Shown one piece after another: positions 24,650-31,310 of a DNA stretch of 31,364 bases (its first letter is position 1; the number at the start of each line of letters is the position of its first letter). The DNA comes from an uncultured Eggerthellaceae bacterium (lineage in GTDB: Bacteria > Actinomycetota > Coriobacteriia > Coriobacteriales > Eggerthellaceae). The translations under genes and the position numbers were made by a program. Under the pieces are notes generated by a model, which had not been told where the DNA came from, did no database searches, and saw nothing but the letters and a program-made list of their open reading frames with translations. The DNA lies in the NCBI GenBank assembly GCA_958454405.1, contig CAUEBO010000033.1:1-31364 (forward strand), given 5' to 3'.

Positions 24650-25239
24650 CGCGGCGCAGTGTGTTGAATCGATCCTTCTCCACGCGCGAGAAAGTGCTCC
24701 TGCTCATCCTGGCCATCGTCCTGGTGGTGGGGGCGTACTACTTCCTGGTCGTGAAAAACGTTGCCGACACGCTGGCGGCGAACCAGGCGGAGCTTGAGGA
24801 GGTGCAGGCCCAGATCGACGCACAGACGGCCCTTGCCCAGGCGCGCACGCGCATGGAAAGCGAGCTGAGCGAGCTGGGCGACGGGCAGAGCCTTCCCGAA
24901 GTGGCGGTGTACGACAACATCCGCAACGAGCTCAACGAGCTGAACGGGCTCATGGCGTCGGCCACCTCGTACGATCTCACGTTCGACCAGCCGCGGCTCG
25001 ACGGCGATCTTGTGCGCCGGGATGTGAAGGTGTCGTTCACGGTGCCCGACTACCGGTCCGCGCTCGACATGGTGAGCAAGCTTGAGAACGGGTCGTACCG
25101 CTGCCTGATCAACGACTTCACCCTCACCGGCAAGCTCTTGGCCGACGGCAGCGTCGACGGCGTTGCGGCCACGCTCGACGTGACCTATCTGGAAACGACG
25201 AAAGGCTCTGCCAATCTGAGCGGCTTGGCGGAGCAGTAG
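24646..25239 (+). CDS. pilO: PilO-like pilus assembly protein
   Basis: This 197-residue protein has a short basic N-terminus, one membrane helix (about 16-37, KVLLLILAIVLVVGAYYFLV), a coiled coil rich in Gln and Glu (about 45-80) and a C-terminal alpha/beta domain. That is the layout of PilO, which pairs with PilN across the membrane. The start overlaps the pilN stop. LPEVAVYDNIRNELNELNGL and the paired-strand region VSFTVPDYRSALDMVSKLE fit the PilO fold. It is the last gene of the pilus cluster. No pilP or secretin pilQ follows, as expected where there is no outer membrane. Confidence 0.78.
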   Translation: MTRRSVLNRSFSTREKVLLLILAIVLVVGAYYFLVVKNVADTLAANQAELEEVQAQIDAQTALAQARTRMESELSELGDGQSLPEVAVYDNIRNELNELNGLMASATSYDLTFDQPRLDGDLVRRDVKVSFTVPDYRSALDMVSKLENGSYRCLINDFTLTGKLLADGSVDGVAATLDVTYLETTKGSANLSGLAEQ

Positions 25240-25294
25240 GCGAGGCCCGCAACGAGCCGGGACGCCGCCTCGGCCAAGAAGACGGAACGGGAAG

Positions 25295-25321
25295 GCCCGG
25301 CGAGGCATGCCTGTGCCGGGC
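25295..25321 (+). terminator. Stem-loop after the pilus operon
   Basis: GCCCGGC (25295-25301) pairs with GCCGGGC (25315-25321), with a smaller AGGC-AT-GCCT stem inside. It has no T-run. It lies between pilO and a MITE-like element within the 395-base gene-free stretch 25240-25634. Confidence 0.35.
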
Positions 25322-25330
25322 GAGCCGTAG

Positions 25331-25580
25331 GGGGCTGTATCAAAAGCACTGCTTCTTTGGTTTTGTAGGGCAAGGGCTCTGCCCTTGCCGCCCAACCAGT
25401 GGCGTTTTCTCAGGTCGACGGCAAGGGCAGAGCCCTTGCCCTACGGTGCGATCATCGAAAGCGCGCTTTTTGCCGGCTTTTGCTGCAGCCTAGTCGCCTG
25501 CGGAGACGTTTCTGGCTGAGCGGCAAGGGCTCTGCCCTTGCCCTACAAGAACGTCGAAATGCGACTTTTGATACAGCCCC
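25331..25580. mobile_element. 250-bp MITE-like element with perfect 16-bp ends
   Basis: The ends GGGGCTGTATCAAAAG (25331-25346) and CTTTTGATACAGCCCC (25565-25580) are perfect reverse complements, like insertion-sequence termini. The interior codes for nothing. It contains three copies of the palindrome GGCAAGGGCTCTGCCCTTGC at about 25369-25389, 25420-25440 and 25522-25542 (the middle one in the other orientation), each joined to CCCTAC or its complement. No clear target duplication is seen. It lies between the convergent pilO and diguanylate cyclase genes. Confidence 0.65.
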
Positions 25581-25634
25581 TCGGGAAGCTCCAGCTGCCG
25601 GAACCGCTTCGGCAGCTGGGATCGGGCCCTTCGC

Positions 25635-28232
25635 CTACTCGTGCCGGTAGCGTTCGAGAAGGAAGCGGTCCTTCCCGTCGGCCTTCGCGCGGTACAGGGC
25701 GCTGTCGGCCTGCCGGTAGGCGGCTTCGTACGAGACGGCCGTTCCCGCGGGCAGCTCCACGCCGCCGATGCTCAGCGTCACTGCGCGCATCTGCCCATCC
25801 TGGTCGGGGAAGGTCACGGCATGCGCGATGATGCCGTTGCAGCGCTCGGACAGCTTGTCGTGCGCGATGCCGCCCCTGACGCACACGGCGAATTCGTCGC
25901 CGCCCAAACGTCCTACCAGGTCGTCCGGGCGGAACGCCTTCGCAATCGCCGCGGCGGTGCTTTGGAGCGCCCCGTCTCCCACCAGGTGGCCGTACGAGTC
26001 GTTCACGTTCTTGAAATCGTCGGTGTCGATGATGAGCAGCGCGCCGGCTTCTCCCTTTTCCAGCAGCTCTTCGACGCGCTCTTGGAACGTCTTCCAGTTG
26101 AGCAGCCCGGTCAGGCCGTCGTGGTGGGCGCGCCGCGACAAGTCCAGCTTCTCCCGCACCTCGTCGTCGATGTTTGTGATCTTGCCGATGACCGTGACGG
26201 GCTTGCCTGTGTCGTCGGTGACGAAGTGCGACATGATGCGCAGCCACCGATGGGGCCCTTCGTCGGATTCGAAAGGCGCGTCGATCACGGTTTCGCGCGG
26301 CGCCGTGAACGCGTCGGCAAGCTCGGGGCCCAAGGTGCTTTGCAGCCTCTCGCGCGCGTTGCGGAAGATGCGGTACGGCCGCTCGGCATCCGATCGGCCT
26401 TCGTCTTCGTCGGGCGGCATGAAGGCGCGGTTCGTGCTCGGCTTCGAAACCAGCAGCGTGTCGTTTTTGATGGAGTATTCGAAGAACTGCTCGTTCGCAA
26501 GGCTGTAGAGCTTCTGGAATCGCTGGTTCTCCTCGCGCACGCTTCGGGCCGCGCGTATGCGCGCCCGCAGGTACAGGGCCAGCAGCAGGATGACGACGAT
26601 CAGCAGCGAGATGAAGCCCAGGGCGATTTCCAGCAAGTGGTCGCTGAAGAAGAGGTTGACCTGCTCCTCTTGGTCGATGAGCGAGTTGTCGTAGACGATG
26701 GAGTCGAGCTCTGTCGACGAGAGGCTGCGGATGGATTTGTTGATGATCTGCAACAGCTCAGGTTCCGCCGGCTGCACCAGGCCGAAGCACGTTTCGATCG
26801 CCTGCGAGGAAGCGGGCAGCGTGAGCAGGTTGTTCAGGCCGTCGATGCCCAGGTAATAGGGTACGCTGTAGGACGTGCTGTAGGTGTAGTCCGCCCTGCC
26901 GTCGTTCACGGCCTCAAGGCACGCTTCGGCCGAGTCGCATACCACGATGTTCGCGTCGTCGCTCGCGAACGTCGCCTGCTCCCAGGGAACGGCGCGCTTC
27001 TTGTCTCCCAGGTTGTCAGGATCCGTGAACTTGTTGTACACAAGCAGCTTCGAGGCGGACATGTACGGGGCGCTCAGAGACAGGTCGAGCCCCTCGGCGA
27101 CGGCGTAGGTGCGGTCGACCCCCGCCACAAGGTCCACGTCCGCTTCGCGGATGGCGGCCATCGTGTCGGCCGATCGGCCGATCGGCACGATTTCGTACGT
27201 GAAGCCCGCATGTTCCGACAGGTAGTCCAAGACGCCCTTCGACGCGCCTTCGAAGGCGCCGGTGACCCTGTTGAAGGATTGGACGGGCGCTTTCTCGGAA
27301 ACGACGCCCACGCGGAGCGTCTCGTGGTTCCGGGCGAACGTCAGCTCCTCGCTCGTCAGGGCGTAGTCGGACGTGGCCTCCGTGAAGTACTGGTCGTACA
27401 GCTCGTCCTGCAGCGCGGGGTTGCTGCGGTTCATAAGGTTGATCGTCTCGTCTATCTCGTCGATGACGTCGCGCTGGCCTTTCGGCGCCGCGAAGAAGTA
27501 CGGCCGTCCTGCGAACGTGACCACGCTGTGGAAGCCCTCGTGGATGTTCACGTCCACGTCAAGGAAGGCATCGGCCTTGCCGTCGAGGACGTTCGAGAAA
27601 AGCTCCTCGGGGCTCTCGCAGTCGATCATGGCAAGATCGATGCCGTTCTGCTCGAAGAAGTAAACCAGCTCCTCGCGCCGCTTGTCGGCGGCCGAAAGCA
27701 GCGCGACGCTCACCTGGTCGCGGGTGAACAGGTCGGTCTGGTTGATGGCGCTCTCGCTGTTCGACACGAACAGCGCCGTATGGGCGGTTCCGTAACTGTT
27801 TTTCGGGTACTCGAAAAGCTCTGCGAGCGACTGGCTGTACACCATGCTGCCTTCGATGTCCACCTCGCCGTTCATGAGCATGTCAACGAGGTTCGCGGCC
27901 TGTTCGTTGTCGGTGTCGCCGGGGGCTTCGATGAACTCGTACGTCCAGCCGGTGAATTGGGCGATATGGATAAGGTAGTCGTAGGTGTAGCCCTGGAACG
28001 TTCCGTCCTCATTGCGCTCGAGCACGCCTTCTTGCGGCATGTACCCCACTTTGACGACGCGCTGCTCGGCAGGGGCAGGTGCCGTTTCGCCGTGCTGGGC
28101 CGTTGGGGACGCGTCCTCGGCGAAGGCGCGTGCGGAAGGGAGGGCCGGCAGGAGCGTGCAGACGAGGAGGGCCGATGCGAGGAGGCGTGCGAGAGTCCGA
28201 CGGGAAGACGTGCAGGATGCTGTTTTCATCAT
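25635..28232 (-). CDS. Membrane diguanylate cyclase with two solute-binding sensor domains
   Basis: This 865-residue receptor probably makes cyclic di-GMP in response to an external ligand. The first of two ATGs (28232) has GAGGAAGC before it. A signal peptide (about 1-37, with LLASALLVCTLLPALPSARA) leads to two periplasmic-binding-protein domains of the SBP_bac_3 type: VVKVGYMPQEGVLERN (about 58 onward) and LRVGVVSEKAPVQSF (about 310 onward). A membrane helix follows (about 531-552, IALGFISLLIVVILLLALYL), then a PAS-like region and a GGDEF domain (about 695-860). The active site GGDEF (about 776-780) is intact, and RPDD five residues before it matches the inhibitory I-site RxxD. It has no EAL domain. 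It faces the pilus operon tail to tail, so control of PilB through c-di-GMP is a reasonable guess. Confidence 0.92.
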   Translation of the reverse strand: MMKTASCTSSRRTLARLLASALLVCTLLPALPSARAFAEDASPTAQHGETAPAPAEQRVVKVGYMPQEGVLERNEDGTFQGYTYDYLIHIAQFTGWTYEFIEAPGDTDNEQAANLVDMLMNGEVDIEGSMVYSQSLAELFEYPKNSYGTAHTALFVSNSESAINQTDLFTRDQVSVALLSAADKRREELVYFFEQNGIDLAMIDCESPEELFSNVLDGKADAFLDVDVNIHEGFHSVVTFAGRPYFFAAPKGQRDVIDEIDETINLMNRSNPALQDELYDQYFTEATSDYALTSEELTFARNHETLRVGVVSEKAPVQSFNRVTGAFEGASKGVLDYLSEHAGFTYEIVPIGRSADTMAAIREADVDLVAGVDRTYAVAEGLDLSLSAPYMSASKLLVYNKFTDPDNLGDKKRAVPWEQATFASDDANIVVCDSAEACLEAVNDGRADYTYSTSYSVPYYLGIDGLNNLLTLPASSQAIETCFGLVQPAEPELLQIINKSIRSLSSTELDSIVYDNSLIDQEEQVNLFFSDHLLEIALGFISLLIVVILLLALYLRARIRAARSVREENQRFQKLYSLANEQFFEYSIKNDTLLVSKPSTNRAFMPPDEDEGRSDAERPYRIFRNARERLQSTLGPELADAFTAPRETVIDAPFESDEGPHRWLRIMSHFVTDDTGKPVTVIGKITNIDDEVREKLDLSRRAHHDGLTGLLNWKTFQERVEELLEKGEAGALLIIDTDDFKNVNDSYGHLVGDGALQSTAAAIAKAFRPDDLVGRLGGDEFAVCVRGGIAHDKLSERCNGIIAHAVTFPDQDGQMRAVTLSIGGVELPAGTAVSYEAAYRQADSALYRAKADGKDRFLLERYRHE

Positions 28233-28300
28233 GCTTCCTCGTTTCGGCTTGGGCTCAAGCTGGTCATACGACGGCGGTCTATCTTGCGATCCAGAGCGTA

Positions 28301-28306
28301 AGTATA
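28301..28306 (-). promoter_or_regulatory. -10 box (TATACT) for the diguanylate cyclase gene
   Basis: On the minus strand TATACT lies 68 bases before the ATG at 28232, giving a leader of about 60 bases. A -35 box is not obvious. The rest of the gap 28233-28730 (498 bases) holds the second 145-bp repeat, a terminator and no gene. Confidence 0.4.
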
Positions 28307-28460
28307 CCCCGATTCCCTTGGCACAGGGGGGTGTAATATGTGGGGGAAAGACCGATGCGCGCAGGCGGCGGATGGGCTGGCAGCTGGGCGCTCGGCGAAG
28401 CCCGCACCATGCGCCGATGCGTGCAGACGGCTCCGGCCCAGCGGCGCAGGAATCCGGAAA

Positions 28461-28603
28461 TGGCAGAAAACGCGGTCGAATGTGCAGTTTTCGAAGTCGA
28501 TTCGGGCTCATTGTGCATCGCGGCTGCGCATAATGCCTGGTCGCGAAACTGCCGCGCTCGTTTTCGCTTTCTGCGAGTGCACATTCGACCGCGTTTTTGG
28601 TCA
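28461..28603 (-). repeat. 145-bp inverted-repeat element, copy 2
   Basis: Arms at 28461-28486 and 28578-28603 match as reverse complements at 23 of 26 positions, around CGCGGTCGAATGTGCA. Reading this copy on the minus strand aligns its interior with copy 1 at 10781. The two copies are 17.7 kb apart and both lie in gene-free gaps. Confidence 0.65.
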
Positions 28604-28693
28604 CCTCCGGATTTGCCGTCGTGGCGAAGCAGTTGGAGCAAGGCTCTTGGGCGCCCGTTCTGGCCTGCGTGGAGCCCTTTCGCGCATACGAAA

Positions 28694-28721
28694 AGCGCCC
28701 CCGGACAGTTCCGGGGGCGCT
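28694..28721 (-). terminator. Terminator, probably the displaced native terminator of tRNA-Phe
   Basis: A perfect 12-bp stem, AGCGCCCCCGGA / TCCGGGGGCGCT, with a four-base loop, is followed on the minus strand by TTTTCG. It lies 9 bases beyond the duplicated tRNA 3' end at 28731. The tRNA itself is 2.6 kb away, so this was most likely the tRNA terminator before the island inserted. Confidence 0.8.
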
Positions 28722-28730
28722 GCACATACG

Positions 28731-28763
28731 ATGGTGGTCGGAGGGGGACTTGAACCCTCGACA
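28731..28763 (-). repeat. Distal attachment site (duplicated tRNA-Phe 3' end)
   Basis: Thirty-three bases match 31310-31342 exactly, covering the CCA, acceptor 3' strand and T-arm of tRNA-Phe. The match stops abruptly: here ATGTAACG follows CTCGAC, while the tRNA continues ACGCGGATT. It is an att site, not a second tRNA, since no anticodon arm is present. Confidence 0.85.
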
Positions 28764-28852
28764 TGTAACGCCTGTTCAAACCTATAAAATCTTGATAGTT
28801 CATTTACGAACAACCGAAGGGAATAGAAGGGCTTGCAAGACCCTGCAACTCC

Positions 28853-28887
28853 CTGTAGTCACGTACAGAATTCGTACATGACTACAG
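28853..28887. repeat. Inverted repeat near the left end of the island
   Basis: CTGTAGTCACGTAC (28853-28866) and GTACATGACTACAG (28874-28887) are reverse complements at 13 of 14 positions, seven bases apart. The inner half (28861-28881) is related to 31208-31228 near the other end, matching at 17 of 21 bases. It may be an integrase or excisionase binding site. The stretch 28764-28931 has no other feature. Confidence 0.48.
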
Positions 28888-28931
28888 GTGTGTACGTGTG
28901 CCTGTAGCGAGCCCATTTAGATCTACGTAAT

Positions 28932-29822
28932 TTACCTGTTTAAAAGATTGGTTAATTCGGGGAAGCAAACCGACCCCAAGATAACCAAACCAAGGAGCAT
29001 TAGGATATCGAGAACGATTAATAGCCATAATGCTGCTCGGGGTATTTTTGAACCATCACCCGTTCGAACTAGCTTCCATACAAAGCCTAATAAGATTGCC
29101 ATAGAATTTGCAAGTACAAATCCAACGAGAAGCACCACAAAAGAAAGGTTCGCAAAGCTGGGCTGCAAACCAGCTGCTGTAATAGCCGACGAAGAAAAAC
29201 CAATACCGCTATTGAAAGCTAATACAACGGCCGCAAAAACACCGAGGATCGCAATATAGTCACGCTGCATTTTTGTTTGCAGATTGCGCGTCTTCTCTTC
29301 GGCCTTCTCGATTCTGTTTCCAAGAGTCGAGTTCGCTTCTTCAACTTGTTCATTAAGCTTCTTTTCGAATTCTTCTTCTTGGCTGAGGAGTTGCTGACGC
29401 GTCGTTCTTAAACGATGATCTTGCCGCTGGTTTGCATCAGCATTGTAATTAATCCGCACTAGTTCGAGGTTGACGTGATCGAATAGTTTAGAAACGACCT
29501 CTATTAATGTCTCATTGCCGTCGCGAAGAACTCCATTAAACACCATATCAAAATTATCTGCGATGATTTGCGCTCTATCGCTGTAGTACGGATTCCCTCT
29601 GCCGATCGAAACATTCTGCATCATCATTATTCTTGAAACGTTGGAATACATATGACGAAACGTATTACGACGGCCGTCTTCGTCCAAATATATTGTTCTT
29701 AGCTCTGAAACACAGAATTTCATGTCATGCTCAGACATGAAGTCCATCCGTGCCATTTTTGCAATGAGCGAGTCTAGCTGTCTTTGCTTCTCGCTTATCT
29801 CTTCACGGTTTAATTGAGGCAT
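28932..29822 (-). CDS. Coiled-coil membrane protein, candidate toxin/effector paired with a Panacea antitoxin
   Basis: I know of no precise function for this 296-residue protein. The N-terminal half (1-140) is helical and cytoplasmic in character (EISEKQRQLDSLIAKMARMD, then IIADNFDMVFNGVLRDGNE). A strong coiled coil rich in Glu, Gln and Lys follows (about 141-188). Three membrane helices come next: about 189-207 (YIAILGVFAAVVLAF), 226-248 (LSFVVLLVGFVLANSMAIL) and 263-285 (ALWLLIVLDILMLLGLVIL). The ATG at 29822 overlaps the Panacea gene's end by 13 bases and has no strong Shine-Dalgarno, so its translation is probably coupled. A TTG at 29831 would add three residues. Base composition is AT-rich, like a transferred gene. 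Membrane-acting toxins neutralised by Panacea-domain proteins are known, which makes this the likely effector. Confidence 0.82.
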   Translation of the reverse strand: MPQLNREEISEKQRQLDSLIAKMARMDFMSEHDMKFCVSELRTIYLDEDGRRNTFRHMYSNVSRIMMMQNVSIGRGNPYYSDRAQIIADNFDMVFNGVLRDGNETLIEVVSKLFDHVNLELVRINYNADANQRQDHRLRTTRQQLLSQEEEFEKKLNEQVEEANSTLGNRIEKAEEKTRNLQTKMQRDYIAILGVFAAVVLAFNSGIGFSSSAITAAGLQPSFANLSFVVLLVGFVLANSMAILLGFVWKLVRTGDGSKIPRAALWLLIVLDILMLLGLVILGSVCFPELTNLLNR

Positions 29823-30253
29823 TCGTCGCAAATCAATTCTTTTTTTATAACGCGACCGTTGCCTTCACCATTCCCGAAAGTAATGGCCCATGGAGAATCC
29901 TCGCGATGAGTTATTTCAACCAAGTCCCAAGGATAGAGTTCTCTCTTGGTCTCTATGATCGGGTCTATAAAACGGGCATCCATCTCGCAGAGATCAATCG
30001 CACCATCGTATGGGGAGCTGATCCTCATACCTCCCCATAACGAGTATTCACGGTACACGTCAGGCACTACGGGGCCATACTGCCACGCCTCAAAGTCATC
30101 TGAAATCAGCATGGTGCCATTTCTATGGCAATAATCACGTTGACAAAGAAACAGTATCTTTTGTAATTGGAGGTTACTAATGGGGCAATCATCAGATATG
30201 CATTTATTAACGATATAGTGAGCGACGCTTGCTGCGCTATACTTTCCGTCCAT
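29810..30253 (-). CDS. Panacea-domain (SocA/DUF4065-like) protein, likely antitoxin
   Basis: The 147-residue protein shows the pattern of the Panacea domain, found in SocA and phage GepA and used as a general antitoxin for many unrelated toxins. Visible traits are a start AASVAHYIVNKC, then ISNLQLQKILFLCQRDY (about 26-42), FEAWQYGPVVPDVYREY (about 54-70) and a late ITHREDSPWAITF (about 117-129). The ATG at 30253 has AAAGGGGTGCGAT before it; the frame is open for 41 codons upstream but those look like leader DNA. The downstream gene overlaps its stop by 13 bases. The pair is thus transcribed antitoxin first, as in many toxin-antitoxin operons, where the antitoxin may repress its own promoter or bind the toxin. 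Confidence 0.88.
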   Translation of the reverse strand: MDGKYSAASVAHYIVNKCISDDCPISNLQLQKILFLCQRDYCHRNGTMLISDDFEAWQYGPVVPDVYREYSLWGGMRISSPYDGAIDLCEMDARFIDPIIETKRELYPWDLVEITHREDSPWAITFGNGEGNGRVIKKELICDECLN

Positions 30254-30278
30254 ATCGCACCCCTTTCTGTAACCAATT

Positions 30279-30284
30279 ATTATA
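30279..30284 (-). promoter_or_regulatory. -10 box (TATAAT) of the Panacea operon
   Basis: A perfect TATAAT on the minus strand ends 25 bases before the ATG at 30253, implying a leader of about 19 bases that contains AAAGGGG. The -35 region is weak. Two TTGACA sequences occur nearby (30292-30297 and 30335-30340) but at unsuitable spacing. A small stem AGGGG/CCCCT lies at 30406-30421. I see nothing else in 30254-30425. Confidence 0.38.
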
Positions 30285-30425
30285 CATCCTATGTCAAGAA
30301 CTTGATTAAATGTTGCAAAGATGGAATAACATCTTGTCAATATATCGAGACGGTATATAAAAAATGAGCTAAGCATCGCAACTTGTAATTCGATAAGTAG
30401 CCCTTAGGGGTTTATGCCCCTTTAA

Positions 30426-30779
30426 TCACTTTCGAGCATCGGCTTTAGTGCTGTAGAAGACCACTTCGCCCGTCAATCCCGCAAATCCTTTGTCGAACAC
30501 AAGCCTCTGCCCGTCCGCGCTCTTGGAAGCGGATGCTTTAAGTGTCGTGCCGTCCTTTTTGAGCTTGCCGCTCGATGTGTCGCCGCCCGTTGTCTCCCAC
30601 CTGTTTCCGTCTAAGGTGAGGGTCACCCATACGTTGCTTTCGTCGAAAACGTCCGTAACGGCGTGCATACCACATACCCGAAAGACCTTGCGCGTTGGCG
30701 TACAGCTTGTTGCAGACTGGGCCACTCCAAAACTAAGAATTACCACGAGTAGTAATGCTGCCTCCGCAGTTGTCGCCAT
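30426..30779 (-). CDS. Hypothetical small protein or gene fragment
   Basis: From the ATG at 30779 a 117-residue protein could be read. It has a hydrophobic N-terminus (EAALLLVVILSFGVAQSATSC), resembling a secretion signal. The last 70 residues look like a genuine small beta-rich domain: VWVTLTLDGNRW, GKLKKDGTTLKAS, RLVFDKGFAGLTGEVVFYS. The start is doubtful because no good Shine-Dalgarno precedes it and the N-terminal part overlaps the integrase remnant on the other strand. It may be the surviving 3' end of a larger gene. I do not recognise the family. Confidence 0.38.
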   Translation of the reverse strand: MATTAEAALLLVVILSFGVAQSATSCTPTRKVFRVCGMHAVTDVFDESNVWVTLTLDGNRWETTGGDTSSGKLKKDGTTLKASASKSADGQRLVFDKGFAGLTGEVVFYSTKADARK

Positions 30780-31173
30780 CCCGGAAGTCCAGAACTTGCA
30801 GGAGAAACACCTTGCCGAGCTTCGCATAAAGTCCACGGTCGATACTCCAGTAGTTACGAGCAGCGTAGGTGGTTTCATGCATCCCGAGAACCTGAACAGG
30901 TGGTGGCGCAAGCACCGTGCAGAGCTTGGACTTGAAGGCTTCACGCTTCACCGGTTTCGTCACCTACGCGAGCGTGCTTGTCGGGGAAGGTGCCGACCCG
31001 AAGTCCGTTCAGTCGCTCATTGGCCATCCGATGCCGCGTTCACGATGAAGCTGTACACGCATCACAACATCGAGAGCGAAAAGCGCGCGACGCTCAAAAT
31101 AGCCAATGTTATCTACGGAGTTAGTGAGACAGGGGAAGCTCATCTCGACGACACGGTGTTGTCGCAACCGTAG
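30760..31173 (+). pseudogene. Decayed tyrosine recombinase (integrase) fragment
   Basis: The C-terminal catalytic part of a phage-type integrase remains. It reads VVAIPEVQ, then GFMHPENLNRWWRKHRAELG, then FTLHRFRH with the HxxR catalytic pair. Here the frame shifts (near 30964): TYASVLVGEGADPKSVQSLI and GH continue in another frame. Near 31027 it shifts back to DAAFTMKLYTHHN, which holds the likely catalytic Tyr. The two changes look like losses of two and one bases. The 5' half of the gene is missing altogether. It points towards tRNA-Phe, as integrases of tRNA-targeting elements often do, so it probably inserted this island. It should be inactive. Confidence 0.7.
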
Positions 31174-31207
31174 AATCCGCGACCGCATAAAGCGGTTTCA
31201 AGCAACC

Positions 31208-31228
31208 ACGTACACGTTTTGTACATGA
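31208..31228 (+). repeat. Right-end copy of a 21-base site shared with the left end
   Basis: The sequence starts ACGTACA and ends GTACATGA, matching 28861-28881 at 17 of 21 positions in the same orientation. Both copies lie roughly 100 bases inside the att repeats. They are candidates for arm-type sites of the lost integrase or for a directionality factor. Confidence 0.42.
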
Positions 31229-31245
31229 TCGGTTACGCAAATGAA

Positions 31246-31302
31246 AAGGAAGTGTTTGCGCTACGTCAGAATCCCCATCCTGAACAGCACAAACACTTCC
31301 TT
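31246..31302 (-). terminator. Island-supplied terminator just after tRNA-Phe
   Basis: Arms at 31246-31262 and 31286-31302 (core AAGGAAGTGTTTG / CAAACACTTCCTT) match at 16 of 17 positions. On the minus strand, beginning 8 bases past the tRNA 3' end, the stem is followed by TTCATTTG within a T-rich run. It would end tRNA-Phe transcription before it enters the island. Confidence 0.72.
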
Positions 31303-31310
31303 AATTATCA

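Noticed and set aside
25364..25545. A CRISPR-like array, suggested by three similar palindromes
   Set aside because: Spacing is uneven, orientation is mixed, the units number only three and no cas genes are present. They sit inside a MITE-like element.
28233..28300. A c-di-GMP riboswitch before the diguanylate cyclase
   Set aside because: The leader is only about 60 bases and shows none of the paired stems of the known classes.
25635..28727. A longer form of the diguanylate cyclase starting upstream of 28232
   Set aside because: The extra 165 codons run through a repeat element and lack a protein-like sequence. The signal peptide begins at 28232, with a good ribosome-binding site.
28731..28763. 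A second tRNA gene
   Set aside because: Only the T-arm and acceptor 3' strand are present. No anticodon or D-arm follows, so it is an att duplication.
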